Shown: positions 6,811 through 12,943 of the stretch, piece after piece | Position numbering within the stretch: the first letter of the stretch is position 1 | Layout: each line of letters opens with the position of its first letter | DNA from: Geoglobus sp. | GTDB lineage: Archaea > Halobacteriota > Archaeoglobi > Archaeoglobales > Archaeoglobaceae | Length of the DNA stretch: 13,510 bases | Assembly: GCA_027019885.1 (NCBI GenBank) | Contig: JALUWC010000150.1 | Span: 1-13,510, forward strand | Direction: 5' to 3' | Position numbers and translations under genes: made by a program | The notes under the pieces: model-generated | The model's input: the letters and a program-made list of their open reading frames with translations, nothing else | The model's database searches: none | Told to the model about the DNA's origin: nothing

Positions 6811-7181
6811 TGCTCGATTCCTTTGCATGGATGGAATACTTCATGGGAACGGAAAAAGGGGAAAAGGTAAGGGAAATTGTGGAAAGTGATACAATTCTGT
6901 ACGCCTCTCCAGTTATTCTGGCGGAAATATATTCCAAATCTCAGAGAGTAGACGGTAGTGGTAAGGAAAGAGTTGGGTTTATTTTAAACAGGTGTGTTGT
7001 TGTGGAGCTTGACGATGAAATTGGAGTGGAGGCTGGGAGAATTCATGCTGAAATGAAGTCAAGAGTTAGGGATTTCGGGATGATTGATGCCCTCATAATC
7101 GCAAGTGCCCGTAAAAGAGGACTCAAAATTCTGACAGGGGATAAGCATTTTGAACATTTTGAAAATGTGGTTATGCTTTGA
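6807..7181 (+). CDS. vapC: VapC-type PIN-domain toxin
   Basis: A 124-residue PIN-domain ribonuclease, the usual VapC length. VapC toxins cleave specific RNAs, often tRNA or rRNA, when the antitoxin is degraded. The four acidic residues expected to hold the metal are present: Asp4 (MMLDSFAWMEY), Glu40 (SPVILAEIYSK), Asp94 (FGMIDALIIASARKRG) and Asp112 (ILTGDKHF). The toxin therefore looks catalytically complete. Two in-frame ATG codons are adjacent (6807 and 6810), and either could be used; both overlap the vapB stop. The operon is intact, while the genes on both sides are damaged. Confidence 0.93.
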   Translation: MMLDSFAWMEYFMGTEKGEKVREIVESDTILYASPVILAEIYSKSQRVDGSGKERVGFILNRCVVVELDDEIGVEAGRIHAEMKSRVRDFGMIDALIIASARKRGLKILTGDKHFEHFENVVML

Positions 7182-7202
7182 GGTTTCTTGGGATAAGTAA
7201 AC

Positions 7203-7209
7203 CTTAAAT
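7203..7209 (+). promoter_or_regulatory. Possible TATA box for the small gene at 7237
   Basis: CTTAAAT lies about 30 bases before the ATG at 7237 in an A/T-rich stretch. An ATG at 7226 opens only four codons. It is a weak match, supported mainly by spacing. Confidence 0.4.
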
Positions 7210-7236
7210 CATCTCAAACATCATAATGAAATTAAA

Positions 7237-7446
7237 ATGAAAGTGATGGTCAAGAAATATGGAGGATTCAAAAACATGGATGAGTTCTTTGAAGCCATTG
7301 AATCCATGAAGGTAGGAGAGGAGGTAGTTTTTGAGGGTATAGAGAATCCTGAAATTGTTGTTGATCGGATTCATGTAAAATCCCATTACAGAACTGTTAA
7401 TGGCAAAAGAATTAAAGTTAAGGCTTATTACAGGAGGAAAAAGTAA
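7237..7446 (+). CDS. Small basic protein of unknown function
   Basis: A 69-residue protein I do not recognise. The first half looks mixed helical and acidic (NMDEFFEAIESMKVGEEVVF). The last 24 residues are strongly basic and aromatic, with two similar pieces, VKSHYRTVNGKRI and VKAYYRRKK. Comparable H/Y-Y-R...G-K...Y-R tails occur in small proteins of mobile or accessory regions. The length and Lys/Arg-rich codon use match the surrounding genes. A possible TATA box sits at leaderless distance, and the gene stands alone between vapC and a broken gene. Nucleic acid binding is a reasonable guess from the charge, no more. Confidence 0.6.
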   Translation: MKVMVKKYGGFKNMDEFFEAIESMKVGEEVVFEGIENPEIVVDRIHVKSHYRTVNGKRIKVKAYYRRKK

Positions 7447-7569
7447 TCTTCTGAGCTTTCATCCTGAAATTCACATGTGAAAATTGGTCACCATCCCTTT
7501 ACATACATGGAACAACAATGGCAGGACATGGGACGGGATGAATGCCCCTTGACATCAATAGACGACCAT

Positions 7570-7759
7570 GTGAAAAGTGAAAAGCCTCAAATCAGGAAAA
7601 AAACGGCTGAGAGAGGAGGTAAAAGAGGAATTACTCTATGGCTGGATAAAGATATATAACTGGCTCAAGGAATCAGCCCCAAACGCCTCCCGTTTTACCA
7701 ATACAGTATTAAAACAAATAAAAAATGAAATCCGGGTCATACTATACTTATCCCCCTGA
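7570..7759 (+). pseudogene. Frameshifted ribbon-helix-helix (antitoxin-like) gene
   Basis: Two overlapping frames together give one sensible domain. From GTG 7570 the first frame reads to KRGITLWLDKDI and meets TAA at 7657-7659. The next frame, from about 7655, supplies YNWLKESAPNASRFTNTVLK and ends at 7759. Joined, this is a strand (RGITLWLD), a helix (YNWLKESA) and a second helix (RFTNTVLKQIKNE), the layout of ribbon-helix-helix DNA-binding proteins. The break lies in an AT repeat (GATATATAAC); one more AT unit would restore the frame, so repeat contraction is the likely cause. I see no clear promoter and no toxin gene beside it, so it may be an orphaned antitoxin. The true start is uncertain: an in-frame ATG exists at 7528 and a GTG at 7477. 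Confidence 0.5.
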
Positions 7760-7777
7760 AAGGAAAAACGCCTGAAA

Positions 7778-7848
7778 TGCGCGGGCCGGGATTTGAACCC
7801 GGGCTAACGGCTCGGAAAGCCGTTGTCCTACCACTAGACTACCCGCGC
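7778..7848 (-). tRNA. tRNA-Gly (anticodon UCC)
   Basis: The cloverleaf can be drawn in full on the minus strand. The acceptor stem is GCGCGGG/CCCGCGC, and the D arm is GTCT-AGTGGTA-GGAC. The anticodon stem is ACGGC/GCCGT with loop TTTCCGA, so the anticodon is TCC. A four-base variable region is followed by the T arm CCGGG-TTCAAAT-CCCGG. The discriminator base at 7778 is A, and CCA is not encoded. No intron is present. A broken RHH gene lies directly downstream of the tRNA 3' end, the side where integrative elements often insert, but I see no integrase or duplicated tRNA end. Confidence 0.96.
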
Positions 7849-7874
7849 AGCAGCATTGAACCATCCCCAATCTG

Positions 7875-7883
7875 TTTAAAAAA
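7875..7883 (-). promoter_or_regulatory. TATA box for tRNA-Gly
   Basis: On the minus strand TTTTTTAAAC has its centre about 31 bases before the mature tRNA 5' end, the usual distance for an archaeal tRNA promoter with a short 5' leader. Confidence 0.55.
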
Positions 7884-7916
7884 CATTTCGGTTTAGGTAA
7901 GAGTAGCACCGGAACC

Positions 7917-8321
7917 TCAGATGAAAACAAGATCGCTTTCCTCAGACTGTGCAATAAAGCTTGCAAGCCCCATAACCCTGTCAACCTCTTCAATCAGCTC
8001 ATCCCTCGAAATGTTAAGCAACGACATTGAAGCTGGGCAAACGTAAATTTCTGCACCCATTTCCTTGCAGTTCTTTATCATTTCGTCAATTCTCTCAATG
8101 TGCTCCTCCTCAATGTTTCGCATATACCTCTGCCTGTACCCTTCATCGCCATCCAAGGAGTCGATTTTCCGATCCCCACCCTTTTTTAGATACACAAGAG
8201 ATCCGTGGGTGAAGTACAGCCTTGCCTTACCTCCCATGAGCATTGCTGACAACGCGATTGAAAGACCGTGATTCACCCTGTCATACATGCCAGAATGAAA
8301 AATAATTGAAAGGTTTTTCAT
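7917..8321 (-). CDS. DsrE-family (sulfur-relay-like) protein
   Basis: A 134-residue soluble protein of the DsrE/DsrF-like fold. It opens with a strand (NLSIIFHSG) and a helix (NHGLSIALSAMLMGGKARLYF), where members of the family have their first beta-alpha unit. The sequence GAEIYVCPASMSLLNISRDE places Cys95 after a central strand, the position where DsrE-type proteins carry a persulfide-forming cysteine; Cys85 is the only other one. The fold ends with VMGLASFIAQSEESDLVFI. Relatives transfer sulfur or act in sulfur oxidation, but without dsrF/dsrH partners a specific role cannot be given. Its ATG overlaps the stop of the hemerythrin-like gene by four bases (8318-8321), so the two are co-translated. 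Confidence 0.82.
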   Translation of the reverse strand: MKNLSIIFHSGMYDRVNHGLSIALSAMLMGGKARLYFTHGSLVYLKKGGDRKIDSLDGDEGYRQRYMRNIEEEHIERIDEMIKNCKEMGAEIYVCPASMSLLNISRDELIEEVDRVMGLASFIAQSEESDLVFI

Positions 8322-8794
8322 GTTCTTACCCTTATCTTTTCAGCCCACTCAAGCAGCGGAACTCCTTCCTCTCTGAGATTTCTGAATTTACTCCACAACT
8401 CTTCAATCTCTTTTTCATCAAGCCTCTCTGCAAGAATTGCAAGACCATCGCAGTTTGATACATGAACGAGCAGCGCTCTTGTTTTGCCAGCCGCAATCTT
8501 TGCATCTTCATCAGATATAGCTCCCCCTGAGATCAGATCTGCAACTTCCTTGGCTGCTTTTATTGCCTCATCGTGCTCGTTGAGAAGCTGATCAATGTAC
8601 TCGCCAAGAAACACTCTGAGCGTTGGATAGAGTGCCTCCTCTTCGAATCTGAAGTGGGGGCCAAGGAGCTTGTTGAGCTTTCCAAGAACCTCTGATGCTT
8701 TCTCAAGATCTTTCGACTCAAGAGCTCCAGCCAGCTCAATCAGACCATCCCTGACTATTCTGTGATCCTCTCTGAACTTATTTATAACCTCCAT
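8318..8794 (-). CDS. Hemerythrin-like HHE-domain protein
   Basis: A four-helix-bundle protein of the hemerythrin HHE family, 158 residues from the ATG at 8794. Counting from there, candidate iron ligands are His11 (FREDHRIVRDG), His47 and Glu51 (PHFRFEEEALYP), His74 (LNEHDEAI) and His111. In the last position the usual His-x3-Glu is replaced by HVSNCDGLAILAERL, so a cysteine or aspartate stands where a glutamate is expected. Such proteins bind O2, sense oxygen or NO, or aid iron-sulfur repair. I prefer ATG 8794 to the in-frame GTG at 8803, because GGTGA sits five bases before the ATG. The gene leads a two-gene operon with the DsrE-like gene, and palindromes lie just upstream. Confidence 0.85.
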   Translation of the reverse strand: MEVINKFREDHRIVRDGLIELAGALESKDLEKASEVLGKLNKLLGPHFRFEEEALYPTLRVFLGEYIDQLLNEHDEAIKAAKEVADLISGGAISDEDAKIAAGKTRALLVHVSNCDGLAILAERLDEKEIEELWSKFRNLREEGVPLLEWAEKIRVRT

Positions 8795-8804
8795 ACCACT
8801 CACC

Positions 8805-8817
8805 TTAACAGTGTTAA
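8805..8817. promoter_or_regulatory. Inverted repeat at the predicted start of hemerythrin mRNA
   Basis: TTAAC-AGT-GTTAA is a perfect 5-base inverted repeat with a 3-base spacer. It covers the predicted transcription start of the hemerythrin-DsrE operon (about 26 bases after its TATA box). A protein bound here would block initiation, so it is a candidate operator. Confidence 0.4.
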
Positions 8818-8830
8818 CTGAGGAATCTGA

Positions 8831-8839
8831 TATTTATTT
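8831..8839 (-). promoter_or_regulatory. TATA box for the hemerythrin-DsrE operon
   Basis: On the minus strand this reads AAATAAATA, preceded by a purine-rich GGGG that could serve as the TFB recognition element. Its position predicts a leader of about 15 bases containing GGTGA before ATG 8794. Confidence 0.55.
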
Positions 8840-8841
8840 CC

Positions 8842-8855
8842 CCTAAGATCTTAGG
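8842..8855. promoter_or_regulatory. Perfect 14-base palindrome between divergent promoters
   Basis: CCTAAGATCTTAGG is identical to its reverse complement. It abuts the hemerythrin TATA/BRE region and lies about 40 bases upstream of the TATA box of the divergent CBS-domain gene. A dimeric regulator bound here could affect either promoter. Confidence 0.45.
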
Positions 8856-8887
8856 AGGGAAAGCAATTCAACTGAAAGCCAAGCATA

Positions 8888-8898
8888 CCTTTTTAAAC
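8888..8898 (+). promoter_or_regulatory. TATA box for the CBS/fae-hps/tpiA unit
   Basis: CCTTTTTAAAC predicts initiation near 8919-8921, just ahead of the ribosome binding site. A second A/T-rich word, TATAAAA at 8900-8906, would start transcription inside the ribosome binding site and is less likely. Confidence 0.5.
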
Positions 8899-8919
8899 TA
8901 TAAAACTCAGAGAAGAGTG

Positions 8920-8929
8920 GGAGGTGATC
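8920..8929 (+). promoter_or_regulatory. Full-length Shine-Dalgarno that decides the start
   Basis: GGAGGTGATC matches the complement of the archaeal 16S rRNA 3' end over ten bases. Its GGAGG core ends seven bases before GTG 8932. This supports that start over the earlier in-frame GTG at 8917, which lies upstream of the site. Confidence 0.75.
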
Positions 8930-8931
8930 GG

Positions 8932-10107
8932 GTGGATACAGATATCTTAGAGCAAATAATCAGGTACGATTTTGAGATTGTAAATGGTAATGAGACAATT
9001 TCAAAGATCTTTCCCCTTCTTGAAAAACTCGACCCTGAAAGGGCAAGTGCCCTTGTTGTAAAGGAGAATGACAGGATTATCGGCGTTATAAGGGAAAGAG
9101 ATCTTGTCAGAGGAAGTGCCCTCACCAACCCTCATGAAACAAAGGTCAAGAACTTCACGATCAGAACGGGAATACTTGATTTTTCCGATTTAACCCCAGA
9201 AAGGGTTGCAAGGAGATTTATTGAGGATTCAACCCCCTTCGTCATTGTGAGAAAGGATAGGGACTATGGAGTTATTTACATAAACGACTTCATTCTTGCA
9301 ATTAAGGACGAGATTGGTGATTTGAGGGTAAAAGAGATTATGAACCCTGATGTCATAGCCATCAGTGCCCATTCAACTGCTGGAAGAGCTTTGTCGCTCA
9401 TGAGAACCCATGGAGTTGACAGACTTGTTGTTGTTGATGATAAACACAGAGCTATTGGTGTTATAACAGGCAAGGACATTGTTGACAGGATACTTGCTCC
9501 AAGGAAAAGAGCGAGGATGGGTGATAGCAAGGGCGAGAAGGAGAAGACACTGGCGATTATGGTTGAAAGCATAATGAGCTATCCTGTCGTGAGCTGTGAG
9601 AAGAGTGAAAGGATCTCAGATGTGATAGAACAGATGGTTGAGCACAGAATATCTGGAGTGGTTGTTGCCGATCATAGCAGAGTTCCAGAGGGGATCGTTA
9701 CAAAGAAGGACATTCTGGAGAGATATCTTGCCAAAATAATACCTCCAGGTGAGCTGAGGATAGAGGTTATCGTGAGGAATGTGGAGGAAGGAGAGTTCGA
9801 CATGGGTGAGCTCAGAAATGATGTGGAGAAATTCATGAGAAAATTCAGAAACTTCATAGAGGATGCTGTGGTATTTCTTTACATAAAACAGCACAAGGAG
9901 AGGTTCAGAAGCTTTCCACTCATCCATGTCAGAATAAAACTGACATCAGACAGAGGAACTTTCTTTGCAACAGGCGAGGGATGGGGAGTTGAGTTTGCAG
10001 TCCATGCGACCCTCAAGAAACTTGAAAGGGAGATTCTAAAAGAAAAGGAGATGCTCTCAGACTCAAAAATGGTTAAAAGATTCTATGAGGAGGTTTTTGA
10101 ATTTTAA
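8932..10107 (+). CDS. Four-CBS protein with C-terminal hibernation-factor-like domain
   Basis: A 391-residue soluble protein from GTG 8932. Four CBS motifs lie at about residues 17-60 (ASALVVKENDRIIGVIRERD), 75-127 (FVIVRKDRDYGVIYINDF), 132-188 (VDRLVVVDDKHRAIGVITGK) and 209-268 (ISGVVVADHSRVPEGIVTKK). CBS pairs bind adenosine nucleotides and act as energy sensors. Residues 275-373 resemble the HPF/RaiA (S30EA) ribosome-hibernation fold: LRIEVIVRNVE, a helix LRNDVEKFMRKFRNFIE, a strand LIHVRIKL, then GVEFAVHATLKKLEREILK, which parallels the D-x-x-A-A-I-D...K-L-E-R pattern of that family. The protein may pause ribosomes in response to nucleotide state; that is inference. fae-hps starts 15 bases after its stop. 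Confidence 0.82.
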   Translation: MDTDILEQIIRYDFEIVNGNETISKIFPLLEKLDPERASALVVKENDRIIGVIRERDLVRGSALTNPHETKVKNFTIRTGILDFSDLTPERVARRFIEDSTPFVIVRKDRDYGVIYINDFILAIKDEIGDLRVKEIMNPDVIAISAHSTAGRALSLMRTHGVDRLVVVDDKHRAIGVITGKDIVDRILAPRKRARMGDSKGEKEKTLAIMVESIMSYPVVSCEKSERISDVIEQMVEHRISGVVVADHSRVPEGIVTKKDILERYLAKIIPPGELRIEVIVRNVEEGEFDMGELRNDVEKFMRKFRNFIEDAVVFLYIKQHKERFRSFPLIHVRIKLTSDRGTFFATGEGWGVEFAVHATLKKLEREILKEKEMLSDSKMVKRFYEEVFEF

Positions 10108-10110
10108 GCT

Positions 10111-10116
10111 GAGGTG
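10111..10116 (+). promoter_or_regulatory. Ribosome binding site deciding the fae-hps start
   Basis: GAGGTG precedes ATG 10123 by six bases. The GTG within it (10114) is in frame but overlaps the site itself, so ATG 10123 is the better start and gives the usual Fae N-terminus. Confidence 0.7.
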
Positions 10117-10122
10117 TTTGGG

Positions 10123-11307
10123 ATGGAATACAAAATTGGAGAAGCATTGGTCGGGACTGGAAATGAAGTTGCTCACATCGATCTCATGATAGGAACGAAA
10201 GACAGTCCTGTTGGTGCTGCATTTGCAAATGCGTTGTCCCAGCTTTCAGCAGGACACACTCCTTTGCTTGCGGTTCTAAGGCCAAATCTGATAACAAAGC
10301 CTCCCGCTGTGATAATCCCCAAGGTAACTGTAAGGGAGATGTTTCAGGCAGAGCTCATATTCGGGCCAGCCCAGATGGCGGTTGCAAAGGCAATTGCCGA
10401 TGCTGTTGAGGACGGGGTAATCCCAAAAGATAAGGCAGAGGACTATGTTGTGATCGTGAGCGTCTTCATCCATCCAAAGGCCAAAAACAAGGAAAAAGTG
10501 TTCTACTATAACTACAGCGCAACAAAGCTGGCAATAAGAAGGGCAATGGAGAGCTTTCCTGATGTTGAGAGGGTTATGTTTGAGAAAGATAGAAGCTTCC
10601 ACCCGTTTGCTGGAAGAAAACTCACAAAACTGTGGGATCCTCCATATCTGCAGATAGCAATTGACATTCCAGATCTGAATGAGGTGATCAGAGTTCTGAA
10701 GTACATACCCGACAGCGACCACATAATATTTGAGGTTGGAACACCCCTTGCAAAGAGGTATGGAGCAGAGGCGATCCTAAGGCTTAGGGAAGAAAAACCA
10801 GATGCGTTTTTCGTTCTTGATCTAAAAACCCTCGATACAGGAAATCTTGAGGCACGGATGGCAGCAGATGCAACAGCCAATGCGGTTGTTATTTCTGGCC
10901 TTGCACCCATAAGCACGATAAGAAGAGCGGCCAACGAAGCCCAGAAACTGGGCCTTTACTGCATAGTTGACATGCTGAATGTCGAAAAACCCGCTGAAAG
11001 GCTTGACAGGGTTTTTGATGAAGGCATAAGACCCGATGTTGTTGAACTGCACAGAGCAATAGACTCTGAGCATGAAGAGCCTCCATGGAAGTTTGCCAGA
11101 ACGATAAAGGACAGGCATGATGTGCTTGTTGCAGTTGCTGGAGGACTAAGACCTGAGAACATTGAAGAAGCTATAAGCTACGGAGCGGACATACTTGTTG
11201 TAGGGAGAGCAATTACAAGGGCAAGGGATATTGAAGGAGCTGCAAGAAGGTTTCTGGCCGGGATGAAACCGGATACCGATCAGTTTAGAATTATGACTGA
11301 CTTTTGA
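10123..11307 (+). CDS. fae-hps: Bifunctional formaldehyde-activating enzyme/hexulose-6-P synthase
   Basis: A 394-residue fusion. The N-terminal Fae domain (about 1-162) condenses formaldehyde with tetrahydromethanopterin to methylene-H4MPT. It begins MEYKIGEALVGTGNEVAHID, and His18 matches the catalytic histidine of Fae. The C-terminal Hps domain (about 172-385) is a TIM barrel of the OMP-decarboxylase group that interconverts hexulose 6-phosphate with ribulose 5-phosphate and formaldehyde. Its motifs are LQIAIDI, IIFEVGTPLAKRYG, DLKTLD (233-238), GLAPISTI and VAVAGGLRPENIEEA. In archaea this fusion makes ribulose phosphate from fructose 6-phosphate and captures the formaldehyde released. It sits between the CBS-hibernation-factor gene and tpiA on one strand with short gaps, so one operon is likely. 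Confidence 0.96.
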   Translation: MEYKIGEALVGTGNEVAHIDLMIGTKDSPVGAAFANALSQLSAGHTPLLAVLRPNLITKPPAVIIPKVTVREMFQAELIFGPAQMAVAKAIADAVEDGVIPKDKAEDYVVIVSVFIHPKAKNKEKVFYYNYSATKLAIRRAMESFPDVERVMFEKDRSFHPFAGRKLTKLWDPPYLQIAIDIPDLNEVIRVLKYIPDSDHIIFEVGTPLAKRYGAEAILRLREEKPDAFFVLDLKTLDTGNLEARMAADATANAVVISGLAPISTIRRAANEAQKLGLYCIVDMLNVEKPAERLDRVFDEGIRPDVVELHRAIDSEHEEPPWKFARTIKDRHDVLVAVAGGLRPENIEEAISYGADILVVGRAITRARDIEGAARRFLAGMKPDTDQFRIMTDF

Positions 11308-11312
11308 GGTGG
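11306..11312 (+). promoter_or_regulatory. Ribosome binding site of tpiA overlapping the fae-hps stop
   Basis: GAGGTGG begins within the TGA stop of fae-hps and lies four bases before ATG 11317, which suggests coupled translation of the two genes. Confidence 0.65.
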
Positions 11313-11316
11313 TTGT

Positions 11317-11979
11317 ATGAAGGCGGTTATAATAAATTTCAAGGCTTATGGGGAAGGGAGCGGGGAGAAAGCTGTTTCCCTTTCAAAGGCTGTGGAGGAA
11401 GTTTCGAAGAAGGTTGATTTCTACATGGCGGTCTGCCCTCCATTTGTCGATCTTTCAGATGTGATCAGAAATGTTGAAATAGACGTGTTTGCCCAGCACG
11501 CTGATGCTGTTGGCTATGGAAGCCACACAGCCAGAATAACCCCTGAAATGCTGAAGGAAAAGGGTGTGAAGGGCAGCCTGATAAATCACAGCGAGAGAAG
11601 ACTGAGGCTTGCAGACATAGAGTTTCTCGTTTCGAAGTTCGGGGAACTGGAGCTGACATCTGTTGTGTGCACAAACAACGTGGCAACAACAAAGGCAGCA
11701 GCATCTTTAAAACCAGACTACGTTGCAATTGAGCCTCCTGAGCTTATAGGCAGCGGAATTCCTGTAAGCAAGGCTGAGCCTGAGATTGTTGAGAACTCTG
11801 TCAGGGCTGCGAAGGACATCAATCCGGATGTAAAGGTTCTCTGTGGGGCGGGTATAACCACATATGAAGATGTTGTTTCAGCCATTGATCTTGGAGCTGA
11901 CGGTGTTTTGCTGGCAAGCGGAGTTGTGAAAGCTGAAGATCAGAAGAGAGCTTTAGAAGAGCTTGTCGGACTGAGATAA
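11317..11979 (+). CDS. tpiA: Triosephosphate isomerase, archaeal type
   Basis: A 220-residue isomerase interconverting dihydroxyacetone phosphate and glyceraldehyde 3-phosphate. Its length fits the short archaeal form; bacterial enzymes are nearer 250. Active-site residues are in order: Asn7 and Lys9 (VIINFKAYGEG), His91 (INHSERRL) and the catalytic base Glu139 (VAIEPPELIGSG). The phosphate-binding turns are CGAGITTYEDV and GADGVLLASGVVKA near the end. It lies nine bases after fae-hps with its ribosome binding site over that gene's stop. The pairing places triose phosphate supply next to fructose 6-phosphate and ribulose 5-phosphate formation. Confidence 0.97.
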   Translation: MKAVIINFKAYGEGSGEKAVSLSKAVEEVSKKVDFYMAVCPPFVDLSDVIRNVEIDVFAQHADAVGYGSHTARITPEMLKEKGVKGSLINHSERRLRLADIEFLVSKFGELELTSVVCTNNVATTKAAASLKPDYVAIEPPELIGSGIPVSKAEPEIVENSVRAAKDINPDVKVLCGAGITTYEDVVSAIDLGADGVLLASGVVKAEDQKRALEELVGLR

Positions 11980-12037
11980 AACCCTAAGACGAGAATTGTC
12001 AAGCTGAAAATTAAAAAGGAGAAAATTATAAAGCTAT

Positions 12038-12514
12038 TTACTGAGTTGGCCCAACCGCTGGAAGATCTGGTGGGGTGGATGGCAGCTCATATTTGATGTA
12101 AGCATGACCTGTTGCAGCGTGGCATCCATTGCATCCCGCTATGGCATCATTGTAGGCTTTCTCAAATGCATTCCAGTCCTTTGCCTCTATTGCCTTCTCG
12201 ATTGGATCAAGGTAATTGTTCTCGAAGTTCTTTAACTTTTCAGCATTGGCCGGTCTTGTTGTCTCTCCAACCTCCTGAATTTCTCTCGCTTCTTTCAACT
12301 GATAGTTTGCAAGGTCCCAGTTGCCCTCCTCAGCTGCAACCTTCATCCTGTAGAACCTCTTGCCATATTCTACCATAACAGTCCCAAGACCCGGCTGAAT
12401 CTCTGCGAGCTGATCCAGAGTCATCTTGCCGTGCTTGGTTGTTATCACCACCTCACTTGGATTTACCGTTGATGTGTCGATTGCATTCCCTCCATTTCTC
12501 TTTTTCACAGACAT
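12038..12514 (-). CDS. Single-heme c-type cytochrome-like protein, no signal peptide seen
   Basis: A 158-residue protein with one heme-c motif, Cys-Asn-Gly-Cys-His in AGCNGCHAATGHAYIKYELP near the C-terminus. The helical part before it (GNWDLANYQLKEAREI, KAIEAKDWNAFEKAYNDAI) matches a family of small, mostly bacterial, helical cytochromes with a C-terminal CNxCH and the tail G-H-x-[FY]-I-x-x-x-x-P. Heme c is attached outside the membrane, so these proteins normally have a signal peptide. Here the N-terminus (MSVKKRNGGNAIDTST) has no hydrophobic segment, and a stop lies two codons before the ATG. A TATA-like word ends only three bases before that ATG, so the real start or promoter is uncertain. 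A lost or separate export signal is possible. Convergent with tpiA. Confidence 0.8.
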   Translation of the reverse strand: MSVKKRNGGNAIDTSTVNPSEVVITTKHGKMTLDQLAEIQPGLGTVMVEYGKRFYRMKVAAEEGNWDLANYQLKEAREIQEVGETTRPANAEKLKNFENNYLDPIEKAIEAKDWNAFEKAYNDAIAGCNGCHAATGHAYIKYELPSTPPDLPAVGPTQ

Positions 12515-12717
12515 GCGTTATAAAACCTGAAAAACTAATATGGAGTCTGGAAATCCCTCGGAAAAAATAAAACCAATTCACATTTTGACCTGAAATTGAT
12601 GCTTGCGTTTATTCATCCCATCCGCCTCATGCAAACAGCAGAACTTTTTTGTGAAAAACCCATACCAGACTTTTAGAGGACATATCTCAACTCAAAATCC
12701 CTGAGATTCAACAGCAC

Positions 12718-12733
12718 TTTGTTATCTAACAAA
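12718..12733. repeat. 16-base inverted repeat
   Basis: TTTGTTA-TC-TAACAAA has perfect 7-base arms around a 2-base centre. It could be an operator or a very short hairpin. It lies 185 bases from the nearest start codon (12944), so its target is unclear. Confidence 0.4.
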
Positions 12734-12779
12734 AGCTTCAATCAGATCGAATTGCCATTCTCCCCCCAGTCTCATTTAC

Positions 12780-12805
12780 CAATCAGTTTAGGGAAAGACT
12801 GATTG
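12780..12805. repeat. 26-base inverted repeat/hairpin
   Basis: CAATCAGTTT and AGACTGATTG can pair as a stem (8 perfect pairs, then one G-T and one A-T pair) around AGGGAA. The heptamer CAATCAG also occurs nearby at about 12739. No T-run follows, so it is not an obvious terminator. Confidence 0.4.
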
Positions 12806-12914
12806 CTGCTCCAAAATTTTTACCATAACATTCCCATTCGTATTTCTCAAAATAAAGGTCGGTTCGGATGAACAATTGTGCAGACAGTACAGCCCCTTCA
12901 TTAAATTCAGAAAA

Positions 12915-12922
12915 CTTTATAT
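12915..12922 (+). promoter_or_regulatory. TATA box for the 53-residue gene
   Basis: CTTTATAT has its centre about 25 bases before ATG 12944, the distance expected for a leaderless archaeal mRNA. This supports the short ORF as a real gene. Confidence 0.6.
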
Positions 12923-12943
12923 TTTATCAAATTTACTTGATTT

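Larger units (their letters stand above)
12515..12943. other. 429-base spacer without a recognisable gene
   Basis: No frame on either strand gives a convincing protein, and I see no tRNA or box C/D or H/ACA RNA pattern. It holds two inverted repeats (12718-12733 and 12780-12805), TATA-like words on the minus side for the cytochrome gene (12518-12525 and near 12563-12573), and the TATA box of the small gene at 12944. Confidence 0.5.

Noticed and set aside
7577-7759. Independent 60-residue gene from GTG 7577
   Set aside because: Its first part has no domain character, and only the part after about 7655 matches the RHH helix pattern. A frameshift from the upstream frame explains it better.
7778-7848. 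Reading the tRNA as tRNA-Glu (TTC)
   Set aside because: The seven-base loop TTTCCGA places U33 before TCC, so the anticodon is UCC (glycine); reading TTC would shift the loop by one.
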